A stretch of 16,578 bases of DNA from the NCBI GenBank assembly GCA_015501055.1, contig JADNYV010000747.1, positions 1-16,578 of the forward strand, read 5' to 3'. A program made the position numbers and the translations under genes. Positions 8,456 through 16,578 of this stretch are shown here, one piece after another (positions within the stretch are counted from its first letter, which is position 1; each line of letters opens with the position of its first letter). The notes below the pieces were generated by a model that saw only the letters and a program-made list of their open reading frames with translations, did not search any database and was not told the DNA's origin. The DNA is from Mucidula mucida (taxonomy: Eukaryota; Basidiomycota; Agaricomycetes; Agaricales; Physalacriaceae).

Positions 8456-10270
8456 ATGGCGCGGGACGAAAAGGAAATCCAAGGTGCGTAATAGCGCAAG
8501 CGCTGCACAGAGACGGAATCCTGACTCCGGCTTTGAAGCAACTCTAAGGAGAGCAGAAAAGAGTCCTCAAGGCAGTACTGTAAGTCTCGCAGCCTCCATA
8601 TTATATGTCGTGTTAATCAGCGCAGACCCGCCGCTCTGCCCTCGAAATGCTCATTGAGCTAGCACACACGGAAGACGCGTCACAGCGTATTCTTGCCGTA
8701 CACCACATCAAAAACTACATTTCCGAGTTCAGTGACATTGAGGAAGATGCCATCAATGCTGTCTACGACGTGTGCGAGGACACTGTTGGGCGCGTGCGCA
8801 TCGAGGGGTACAAAGCCATCACTGGCCTCTCTCAAGGCGGGCGATGGGTAAAGCGCAACACGGATGTGCTACTACAACTCCTACAGAGCGAAGAAGCAGC
8901 AGAGGTGGAAGTCATCGAACAGGCTCTGATAGATCATTTGGACATGGATGCCGAGTGTGTACTGGGCGTTCTGTACGATGCGGAGGATGAGCGCGAGCTG
9001 GTGAACAATTTTCTGACAAATGCGAAAGTCAAGAAGGCAATGGAGGATGAAAAGTATGCTGACGCGTATCTAAAGGTGGGTTTCCTCTTCCTTTTTAGAA
9101 ATTAAGTCTCATCAGCAGTCAAGGTTCTCCCACGACTGACAGACGAAACCGAATTTGACAGGATCATACGTGAACACGTCTTGCCGCTCTCCGTGTCCAA
9201 GACCCGCGGCGACCAAATCTTGGACCTCGTACTCTCCCGAACACCACCTTCTCTGCCTCTTGCACACGATATTGTGGTTGTCAACAAAATTGCCTCCCCA
9301 TTTCCCCTCCTTCAGACGTATATCAAGCTCACACCACGGGCAAAGCCAGAAGAGCGCCCAGAGTTGATATGTAAACTCGCGGACGTCTTAGCACTATGCA
9401 ATACGGAGGCGGCGGCGGTACAGGCGATTTCAACGATTCCTGTCCTCTTCGGGGTACGGTCTTGGCTGTGCGTACGTATAGGTACCATCTAACATTCCTA
9501 GACTGTGTCACAGGAAGCGGAAACGCTTAAAGCTTACAAGATATGGTTGGGAATGTGTCTCCAGGTATGTGTTCATGTTTTATATGTTCCTTCGCTTACG
9601 GCCCGTAGCGTCAGAAGCAAGGCTCAGCCATTCCAAAGAATGTTCTGAGAACGATTCAGAATTTGTCTGTTATAGAGGATCCTGAAATAAGACAAGCAGT
9701 TCTGGTACGCGTTCTTCTATTTCATTCGTTACATAAATTGATTTAAGTGAACAGGCGTTGAAGCCCCCACCTGAAAAGCCTGCTCCAACGATACCACCCC
9801 CAAAGCACCACCAGCTACCCCCTCGACCGCAGTCCCAGCCGGTAGCGGGTACATCGTCGCTCCCTTTGCCAAATGCAAGACCCAAAAGAACACAGACGGC
9901 TGCCTCCGAATCTGCACCGCGGAAGAAAGCGAAGCTTGAAGAAGAGAATTCGCTTTTTAGGAGAATGAGCATGCCTGTTGGAGCAAGTAAAGGCAAGGAC
10001 GCTCCTCCCGTCGAAGACCTAAGGATGCGAGAGCTGTCGATCAAGGGAGGATTGGAGGCGAAGGGGAGATTGAGAGGACGTGGACGAGAGCGTTCTACTG
10101 CAGATATCGTTCCGCAAGGGTTTTCCATCAAGGGTGGGGCTGCCGCTACAAGTGTTGGCGGAGGAGGTGGCGGGTTTTCTATTCTAGGTGCTGCGAAGAA
10201 GCACACCCCGCCGGACACACGCGTTACGACTCCCAAATCTGCTAGTCTGCTAGATCGGATTGGCCGGTAG
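8456..10270 (+). CDS. API5: API5/AAC-11 family protein (apoptosis inhibitor 5-like HEAT-repeat protein)
   Basis: Seven exons (8456-8483, 8539-8579, 8626-9075, 9124-9453, 9502-9564, 9609-9704, 9755-10270), all in phase, give about 507 residues, close to the 524 of human API5. The N-terminal and middle parts look like helical HEAT/ARM-type repeats. Family hallmarks are visible in exon 3, such as AINAVYDVCEDTVGRVRIEG, DVLLQLLQSEEAAEV and LIDHLDMDAECVLGVL. These align by eye with the AINA-LDLCEDED and LTQLLQTDDSAEF regions of animal API5. The C-terminal exon is different: Pro-rich (about 339-368), a basic nuclear-signal-like PRKKAKL (391-397), an RGRGR patch (about 443-447), three SIKGG-like motifs (430-435, 458-464, 476-483), a Gly run, and a final SLLDRIGR. 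In animals API5 is nuclear and has been tied to survival signalling and mRNA export; the fungal role is inferred only. The donor/acceptor of the third intron is chosen as 9076-9123 because it keeps phase with a good donor. Confidence 0.88.
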
Positions 10271-11515
10271 AGACCGTTCTGTTGACGGGCGACGAACTTT
10301 GGTAAGTTCTTCGATGTCATGCTATTCTGTGCCTCATGGGGTCCTAGTACAGGTGCCTCCAATGTCCTCAGTATGCGAAATTTACATCTATTTTCTGGAC
10401 ATTGTTTTCATAGACACGCGATGCGCTAGCGCTGCAAAGTAAGCGAAACATTGAGTGACGCTCACTAATAGGCTTTGCAAAACGGCGATGCGTTAACTCG
10501 ATCTCTCTACCCCGCGCCAGTCAGAATGCGCTCTAAAGCCAAGCCTCCAAAAAAGGTCTTAGATTGTACAAGGGCTGCGGTCGTCTGCAAGACTCCAGAG
10601 CCTAGAAGCGATGAGATGTAAGGAGACAAAACCGCAATCTTTCGGGTGTCCATTTTTAGCTAAGGATTCAAATGCGCATCACGTATACGTAACGGCACAT
10701 TGGACGCACCTGATCAACCATCGATTTCCCAGTCCGAGCGGTTGCTGGATGACCTTCAGCATAGCGCATTCTCACCGACCAAGAGCTATCGGCGCGTGAT
10801 GCGTTCTCTTGAACGCCAGCTGCAGCTTTCTGCACCTGCTTGCCTACCAGCACACCACACTAAGCTCCGCATGCGACTCGTACGAGATCGTATGTGGAGC
10901 AGAACACCTAGTTTGGCCTTCACGGGCCGTGCTACTTGTCTACAGCAAGCAAAGTCTCGCCTGCTTGCAACGCGCCTCATATCATCCTCATGATTTGGGG
11001 AGGATATTGGGAGCGCCTACAACTCTACCATCAAAAACCCACTTGAGGTAGTCGTTGGCAGAGTGTCCGTCGATGTCCTTGAGGGAACTGTTTTACAGGG
11101 CCCGTGGACCTCTTCGACACTTCCGAGCCTTGTGGAAGCGAGTCGTTTGTTGGAGGGCTACGTCGGTCCTCGCAATTGGCTGTACGCCCTCATCGGGAAT
11201 GACCTTTTCGCGTCATTCCGCCAACTTTTACGCTCGCTTCTGCTGAACATTGAGACCAGGCCTTGAATGACACCGGTTTCATGATGGTGTGTTGTTGGTG
11301 ACGTGTACGAGGCTCTGATGGGTATCGCGGCGGCTCATAATTTTTGGTTCCCTCCTGCTTTCTTCGGAAAGCTTCTGCTTCGACTTGTGAATGCGCAAGA
11401 GTTGTACTCGGCATAACATTATTCTTTGCTCATTTCTCTGATTTTGACGGCTTACTAGATGGGCATCGGAATTGATTGGCTTGATATCTTATAGTCGAAC
11501 AAGGCTGATTCGACG
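10271..11515 (+). other. Region with scattered unrecognised coding remnants
   Basis: No intact gene is seen. An ATG at 10526 opens a 30-codon basic peptide starting MRSKAKPPKK and ends at a GTAAGG donor, but every acceptor I tried leads quickly to stops. A protein-like stretch at 10700-10840 (SERLLDDLQHSAF and SYRRVMRSLERQLQ) ends in a different frame. Another at 10994-11266 (NPLEVVVGRVSVDVLEG through LFASFRQLLRSLL) is open to a TGA at 11264. These could be exons of one broken gene with frame changes between them. I recognise no family. Confidence 0.35.
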
Positions 11516-11848
11516 ATGAAGACAACGGTAACCTGTGGTCCGCCCGATGACCAGTTGCTGCCAGGCGATCGAGGCATAGTCAAGATTCAAACAAAAGTTA
11601 TGTCTTCCACTTCACTCGGTGAGTTACTCTCATGTCGTGGCCCACTTCCTGTTCGTCATCTTTGTACAGGGGATGCCAGAACACGCGCCTTCACCAACCG
11701 GTCGATTTTTGTTCCTGGTTCAGAATCACAATGTGCAGTCAGTACTATCACCTACAATTTGTTGTACAACGGCCAGGACGAGCCGCGTTGTACGTATACT
11801 CGGGTCTTTGAACTAGCGCGAGGCTGCCTTTCACAATCATCACAATGA
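11516..11848 (+). CDS. Putative short two-exon reading frame, unrecognised
   Basis: ATG 11516 begins a frame that can be spliced over a 51-nt intron (GTGAGT at 11619, TTTGTACAG ending 11669). It then continues through AFTNRSIFVPGSESQ and ITYNLLYNGQ to a TGA at 11846, about 93 residues in all. The intron has good signals and keeps phase, which is the main support. I recognise no domain, no hydrophobic segment stands out, and it sits among remnants, so it may be part of a larger decayed gene. It lies about 300 bp before the FAD-oxidase remnant but shows no FAD-binding motif. Confidence 0.3.
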   Translation: MKTTVTCGPPDDQLLPGDRGIVKIQTKVMSSTSLGELLSCRGPLPVRHLCTGDARTRAFTNRSIFVPGSESQCAVSTITYNLLYNGQDEPRCTYTRVFELARGCLSQSSQ

Positions 11849-12147
11849 CTTATGAGGACGATTCTGAAATGGGGCTTGAACAACGCTGGATGCTTAACGC
11901 GACCCGGTAAGTCTCTTTGTGAAGCTATCTGCCTTTTGACAACACGAACAGCTGCAAAGAGATTATCATAAGAGCACTGAATGTAAACGCTTTGCGGTGC
12001 CATTTTATTCAGCATCCTAGCTTTACTACGCCGGCTAAACACCCATGTTCTTCTTGGCTCGCAAACTCGCGTAGTACAGCCTGAGCTTGGCCCACAGCGT
12101 GTCTATACAACGGGGATCTCGCTTGAGGGACTAACAGCACGCTACAG

Positions 12148-12768
12148 AGTACTGCTTTGATCGCCTCCACAAGTACATATCACCAGCTGTCATTGGGCAG
12201 ATGTATACGAAGCTATTCGAGATTGGGGCCTACAAGTGGGTCACTGTTGCCTGTTCTTGATTCCGAGATTGACTTGGTCACGTAGCGTTCTTGGAATGAT
12301 GATGCAAGGAGGTACGTATATGTTCTGATCACGAAGCAACCTGGTTGATTCACCGTTGACCTTAGGGCAAGTCGCGGCCAACGCTAACGTCGACTCTGCT
12401 ATCATTCCGCAGTGGAGAACTCCAAACTCGCGTATGTCTTACTCAAGACAATACTTATGTGGCCACTCTGTAGATGATGGTTGTGAATTCCTGGATGGAC
12501 GACGCGACCCCGGCTGAGGCCCACGCGGAGATGGGACCGTTTCCAAAGACTCAGCTGCCGATTTTCGAGAGGTCATCGGAACGGACGCGGGTGCATATTC
12601 CAACGAGGCGGATACCTCTGAGCCCAACTTCTAAACCACCTCTTTTGGACCGAACTACGCTGGGCTGAGCGAGATCAAGAGCAAGTATCATCCTACTGAC
12701 CTTTTCATTGTTCTGCTGGTGTTGGCAGTGAGCGATGGGATGCACATGGGTTCTGCAAGGTTGCGTAG
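12148..12768 (+). pseudogene. C-terminal remnant of a berberine-bridge-type FAD-linked oxidase
   Basis: Exon pieces at 12148-12235, 12286-12311, 12366-12431 and 12474-12768 are separated by 42-54-nt introns with good splice signals. They spell the end of a fungal FAD-binding_4/BBE oxidase: EIGAYNVLGMMMQGGQVAAN, SAIIPQWRTPNS, VNSWMDDATPAEA, GTDAGAYSNEADTSEPNF, GPNYAGLSEIKSKY and finally AGVGSERWDAHGFCKVA before TAG 12766-12768. It is broken by a phase mismatch at the 12432-12473 intron, a frame change near 12571, an in-frame TAA at 12632-12634 (where the family usually has Gln after EPNF), and a 1-nt loss near 12713. The N-terminal FAD-binding half, with its flavin attachment residues, was not found upstream. 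Such enzymes oxidise small substrates and are often secreted. Confidence 0.75.
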
Positions 12769-13176
12769 AGGGATCTAGCCTCTTTCTTTCTGATTTGAGA
12801 TATCATCAGTCTTCCGTATAACGTACTTACTACTTCGCTTTTTGTCATGGACATTCATTAATTACAGTATGGTCATCATCCATCTTTTGTTAGACTTCTG
12901 AAGGTTCGCTCGACATATCAGGAGAGTATCTCAAAATATGTTTTGAGAGCTCGGCGACACGGAGGAAAGTTCCACGCACGGCTAACTAAAGTCGCGTGAC
13001 CGTTTCCGCAATATCGGGCCGCCGTGGAAGCGTATCTTACTTAGCCGCCTTCCTTCAGCGAGGTCAATTGTAAGCAGACGCGTTCGTCTATCCGATTCCA
13101 ACAACAAAGGTCAGTACACCCTTCAAAGTTGACAGTGTTCCTTTGAAGAGATTATAGATAGGCGATTCAAGACAGT
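12769..13176. other. Spacer, nothing recognised
   Basis: This stretch between the FAD-oxidase remnant and the minus-strand remnant has no open frame of note, no repeat shared with the rest of the window and no recognisable regulatory motif. Confidence 0.5.
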
Positions 13177-13561
13177 TCAAGTTCTATGAACCCCCCGGAA
13201 AAACTCCTTGGCTTCCCGCGATATGTTTGGCCGCAGCGAGGCCTCGAACTCCGAAATTCTTGGGGCGAAGTGAGGTAAGTGTGGTCAAAATACATCCCTT
13301 CTTCCGGATATGACAGATACAGCGGAATCTCCACGTAGTTAGACTTTCGACTGGCAAAAGATTGTTTCTGTCACGCCCATGAATCAAGATGCACTGCGGC
13401 GAGTCAGTGGTTGGATTCGAAGGGGTTAGGAACATGACTACCCCGCGATTTTCGATGCATTCGATTCCAAAGGTCGCGCCGTCGGAGGCCTGGTAGGCCT
13501 GTCCCCGCAAGAACTTCGCGCTTATAACCAAAGTACGTGTTGTGTATCTTCTTAGTGTCAT
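13177..13561 (-). pseudogene. Minus-strand pseudogene of unrecognised family
   Basis: Three minus-strand frames in succession give continuous protein-like sequence. From ATG 13561 the frame reads through GATFGIECIENRGVVMFLTP and CILIHGRDRNNLLPVES. After a shift near 13340 it reads NYVEIPLYLSYPEEGMYFDH and TYLTSPQEF. After a second shift near 13253 it reads EFEASLRPNISREAKEFFRG and stops at TGA 13177-13179. The frame changes come where one reading loses and the next gains protein-like composition, which suggests a once-real gene with at least two indels. The true start is unknown. I cannot assign a family. Confidence 0.5.
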
Positions 13562-14091
13562 TATCGCTCATTCCATATTGACAGCACTCAGTTCGAGCTC
13601 TGAAGCAACGACAATAATCTCTACAATGCATACTCTCCTCGCAAATACAGGACTGATGTATGAAACGTAAAACCAGCCCAATTTTGGGAAGCGTGGCGCA
13701 ACAGATTGGTTCGAACACAAGCGCTCCGGAGGTTAGATTTCCTGTCTTTTGTCCTTGTCTGAAATGCACAAATTGACAGGGTTTGTTTTAGTTCCGCGCC
13801 TTTGTTTCCCCGCCACACTGAAGTATAGCATCAACGAGAGCTCGACAATGTTTATACATTCGCTCTTTACGGGGTCAAGAAACCGGCACGATGTGCATTG
13901 TGAACACCGCCACATTCATCCACAACGCCATCTCGTGACCTGGTCTATTCCGCTGTTACAAGCGCAGCATGTGACACTACAAAGCCTTTCTCACGACCAT
14001 CACGACCACCATCGACGGGATTCAGTGTTTCGCCGTCCGACGTCCTTTCTTCATCTAGACTACCTCTTCTACACTCTCGATCATTTTAATA
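13562..14091. other. Upstream region of the Pro/Gln-rich gene
   Basis: No gene is called. Minus-strand frames at 13404-13769 and 13621-13818 may contain more of the neighbouring minus-strand remnant, but I cannot join them. The last 110 nt before 14092 are pyrimidine-rich (TCATCTAGACTACCTCTTCT and similar), as is common for fungal promoters and 5' UTRs. The ATG sits in the context ATAATGGCC. Confidence 0.4.
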
Positions 14092-15530
14092 ATGGCCAAG
14101 GATAAGAGCACCAAGAAATTTGGCAAGCAAGCCACGTTCAAAGTAAACGCATCGGTGCCCGCTCCCACCTTCAGCCCTCGGCGACGAGCTCCTTCAACGT
14201 CATTCTACCCGATGGGACAATCGACACCGCTAGGTTGATGTCCGACGATAACCCAAACCCTCCCGTGCTGGGCCCGAACGCCATGGCGTACTATAAACAA
14301 CAAATGGCCATGCCGCCTCAACAAAATCCCCCGCGAATCTTGAAATACGCACCGTACCCTATGTCAGCTGCTCGGTAAGAGTTTCTTGTTCCATTCTTTA
14401 TGCACTGCTCACTGTGCTACAGACCTGCTCACGGCCAGGCGCCGTCGTCTGCTCCCTTCTATTCGTACGCTTCATTCATGCCTGGCGCGACCTTTACCAC
14501 TCCTCAACTCCCCCATCCATCAACTATCCCTGCTATGGCACCACGGTAAGAGCTTCTTTCGTGACGCTGATTTGTTTCTAATGACTCTTCAGAGCTCCTC
14601 GAGGTCAAACGGCTCCCTCTGCTTCGTTGTATCAACACCCCCCGTCAATGCCCACCGCGGAACTCTACCGCTCCCCCATACCCTCGTACATCGAATGCCC
14701 CTACTACGACAGCCCAGTAAGACCTTGTCTTCCTATCATTAATTTGGTTCTAACATCACTTCCAGGACAACTCACGGCCAAGCGGCTCCCTCCTATCAAT
14801 ACCCTGCATTAATGCCCCCCACAAATCCTACCCCTCCCCAATACCCTCTCACGACAGCCCAGTAAGAACTCGTCTTCCTATTATAAATCTTGTTCTAATT
14901 CTCATCCAGGATGACTCACGGCCAAGCGGCTCCCACCTATCAATACACTGCATAATGCCCCCCACGAATCCTTCCGCGCGCCATTACCCGCACGCACACT
15001 ACCCTGTTCATACGACGACAGCTCAGTAAGAACTCTTTCCTTTCGTTGATCTTGTTTTAACGCTGCTCCAGAACAGCTCACGCTCAAGCAGCACCCTCTA
15101 CTTCTGGTATGTATCCCCCCCGCCAGCGATGCCTACTGCGAAACCTGCCGTTCCCTTCAACGTTCGTCGTTCGCGTATCCCGACTATGAACCCATACCCG
15201 AACTGTGCTGCAACCACACCGGAGTCCATCAGTGACAAGAAAGACGTCGTTTCTCCTCCTCCTGCTCCAGCCGCCGTTCACAATGCCCCAGCGACGACGG
15301 CTACTCGTTCTGCTCCACCTGCTCCGAAGCCGGTCAACGACAAAGCGCCTCTCCCGAAGAAGAAGGAGAAGGTCTTGACGATTCCCGGCTGCCGCTGGCT
15401 GCGGGGTGTATCAGCAGATGAGTACGCGAGGACTGAACTTGCCTCCGACAAGTTTGTTCCTGAATCTTTGGACGAGGAAGAGGAAAAGGTGTTCGATGAT
15501 TTCTTCAATTTCGATATGATTGAGGACTAG
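14092..15530 (+). pseudogene. Pro/Gln-rich gene made of tandem exon-intron units, frame broken
   Basis: The start is a basic MAKDKSTKKFGKQATFK. Then comes a plausible exon (14175-14374) with FNVILPDGTIDTARLMSDD and MAYYKQQMAMPPQQNPPRI. Four related exons follow (14423-14546, 14593-14716, 14766-14861, 14910-15025), and a last exon (15072-15530) with a Lys/Pro/Ala-rich part, LTIPGCRWLRGVSADEYART and an acidic tail ending FDDFFNFDMIED. Each join uses GTAAGN donors and YAG acceptors. Joining the first two segments in frame needs a 32-nt intron (14143-14174) or an indel. Two exons of 124 nt and one of 116 nt do not keep the phase that the 96-nt unit keeps. A C7 run at 15115-15121 needs one more base to join the last exon. 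I therefore call it a broken gene, though sequence errors could mimic some lesions. No known domain is seen; it looks like a disordered protein with a conserved C-terminus. Confidence 0.6.
14375..15071 (+). repeat. Tandem array of exon plus intron units
   Basis: Intron acceptors fall at 14422, 14592, 14765, 14909 and 15071, a spacing of 144-173 nt. Exon starts share ACTCACGGCCAAGCGGCTCC or diverged forms (GCTCACGGCCAGGCG, CTCGAGGTCAAACGGCTCC, GCTCACGCTCAAGCAGC), followed by TATCAATAC-type codons and ATGCCCCCC. The intervening introns are also related: each starts GTAAGA, and three carry TCTTCCTATT-like and TTGTTCTAA-like words. The repeat unit therefore spans exon and intron together. The third and fourth introns and the exons following each are the most alike, so these are the youngest duplications. 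Confidence 0.8.
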
Positions 15531-15904
15531 GACGTTTATCCACCTTGAATACCCCGCATATTGATACCCCAATTATTGCTCTCGTAGCGAATCAACTTAT
15601 GTTTTCCTCAGCACCTACATTGTATGCCTACTTCCCATGTTCACTCTATTTATTATGCCATCTACTTGTAGTTATCTTTAAGTATAACCATTTCGCCAGC
15701 CGCAAAGATACGGGGGTTTTGTTTTTATGTCGTAGTGTCATCTATGTAGCAACTTATTATCATGTATTCTCTACTCTGCATCACTCTGTGAATTGAACAT
15801 TTGTATCACTCGCGAACAGCAGTTCGCCCTGTGTGCGCAAGGACCGAATATCCAAGACGCCGAGAACACCAACAAAGAGTCTTGCCGCTGAGTAGTTGGC
15901 TTGC
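15531..15904. other. 3' flank and spacer, no gene
   Basis: This AT-richer stretch after the TAG at 15528-15530 has no supported gene. It likely holds the 3' UTR of the Pro/Gln-rich gene. The plus-strand frame at 15545-15796 is hydrophobic but has no recognisable family and no splice support. Confidence 0.5.
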
Positions 15905-16560
15905 GCGCAGGATCGCAACGAAGTACATTTACGATATCAATCGAATTGGTAGTAGAACAGCGAATAAGTAGGAATAGATACAGGTCATGAGCTAGCGATA
16001 CGGTGCGTGAAAATGCGAAAGGAAGACGTAAAATGGTGGAGGAAGGAAAGTATATGCGTGTGATGTACCAAGGAGAGTGTGTGTGCACGCAGCGAATAAA
16101 CGAAGGAGAGGTGTATATGTGGCGGCGGCGAAGCGGATGTGCAGATGGTGATGGTGAAGATAGTAACGATGAGCAATGCAACCAAGCATCGCCGCGCTCA
16201 CTCGATCTCTGTCGTCCTGATCCTGTCAATGACCACCTGCTTCTCTAACGCGTATCCGGTGGCGGCAAGGGCGTCCTATAATAGAAAGTTTATTGTTTGC
16301 AGTGAACATCAGGGCGGGCATACCTGACGGCCAATCTAACGCGAATGGGTGTCTGGATTCACTCGTGGCGCAGGTTCTTGTGCTGGGCAAGAGACGCGAG
16401 TATCATTTCATCTCCGTCGACTTGAACGCCGCGTAAGTCGCGACCCAAAAGTCAAAGAGTTGTCCCCTGAGTATGATCTCGCGGCTGCTGACCATGTCGA
16501 TGATGCCAGGCGCGTGTGGTGGTGGTCAGAGACATAAAATCGATCGCGGCACCCTGCCAG
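15905..16560 (-). repeat. Segmental duplication, inverted copy
   Basis: Read on the minus strand, this segment matches 6905-7765 block by block (CTGGCATCATCGACATGG, GGAGATGAAATGATACTCGCG, TTGGCCGTCAGGTATGCCCGCC, gene body, CGCTGTTCTACTACCA, GATATCGTAAAT). It is in inverted orientation about 8 kb away. It retains small-gene codons (EKQVVIDRIRT) and 3'-flank sequence that the plus-strand copy has lost, so neither is a direct copy of the other in its present form. The duplication may continue past the window end. Confidence 0.75.
16125..16275 (-). pseudogene. Decayed copy of the small two-helix membrane-protein gene (copy 3)
   Basis: On the minus strand, codons for DALAATGYAL (16275 downward) run directly into EKQVVIDRIRTTEIE and then a TGA where the intact gene has the Trp of KWARRC. 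After the stop the codons for ARRCLVALLIVTIF continue. An internal deletion has joined the N-terminal part of exon 1 to the middle of exon 2, removing the intron, the first membrane helix and most of the polar domain. The join lies at an ACGCG word present at both ends in the intact gene. The N-terminal ATG region is also replaced. The remnant is dead by deletion, stop codon and loss of start. Confidence 0.85.
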
Positions 16561-16578
16561 TGTCCTGCTTTAGGACAG

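Noticed and set aside
9670..10362. Minus-strand open frame of 230 codons, Pro- and Ser-rich
   Set aside because: It lies antisense to the low-complexity last exon of the API5-like gene. The composition follows from that exon and no family resemblance is seen.
13749..14105. Plus-strand open frame of 118 codons overlapping the ATG at 14092
   Set aside because: It is His-rich and low-complexity, has no family resemblance, and covers the expected promoter and 5' UTR of the next gene.
14375..15071. CRISPR-like or simple tandem repeat reading of the regular array
   Set aside because: Units are 144-173 nt with splice signals at fixed places and diverged codons, which fits exon-intron duplication in a eukaryotic gene, not an array of short identical repeats.
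16003..16248. Plus-strand frame of 81 codons at the right end
   Set aside because: It is antisense to the third decayed copy and its 3' flank.

Overview
The window looks like nuclear DNA of a basidiomycete fungus, most likely an Agaricomycete. Genes are cut by many short introns of about 42-57 nt with GTRNGN donors and YAG acceptors. The recognisable proteins (a multi-intron adenylate-forming reductase, an API5-type HEAT protein, a berberine-bridge-type FAD oxidase remnant) fit that group. I see no CRISPR array, no complete transposon and no tRNA or rRNA gene.

Left part (1-5450): an 11-exon gene at 579-4310 can be reconstructed with every splice phase consistent. It encodes a single-module adenylation-thiolation-reductase enzyme of about 1073 residues (NRPS-like, carboxylic acid reductase type). 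A repeat-bearing spacer follows. Then comes a compact two-exon gene (4945-5450) for a 149-residue protein with two predicted membrane helices.

Middle (5451-10270): downstream of the small membrane-protein gene lies a decayed second copy of it (about 7165-7560), inside a longer duplicated segment (about 6905-7765). An intact seven-exon gene (8456-10270) encodes a 507-residue API5/AAC-11-family protein with a Pro-rich, basic, Gly-rich C-terminal tail.

Right part (10271-16578): this part is mostly decaying sequence. It holds unrecognised coding remnants (10526-11850), the C-terminal part of a dead FAD-linked oxidase (12148-12768), an unrecognised minus-strand pseudogene (13177-13561), and a Pro/Gln-rich gene (14092-15530) built from tandemly duplicated exon-intron units, whose frame is broken in several units. 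At the right edge is an inverted copy (about 15905-16560) of the segment at 6905-7765. It carries a third, internally deleted and stop-containing copy of the small membrane-protein gene.

Functionally, the reductase, the small membrane protein and the API5-like protein show no obvious shared pathway. The main themes are local duplication and decay: one small gene copied twice, an inverted segmental duplication bracketing about 8 kb, and an exon-intron array in the act of expanding or dying. I did not find a convincing new multi-gene system.
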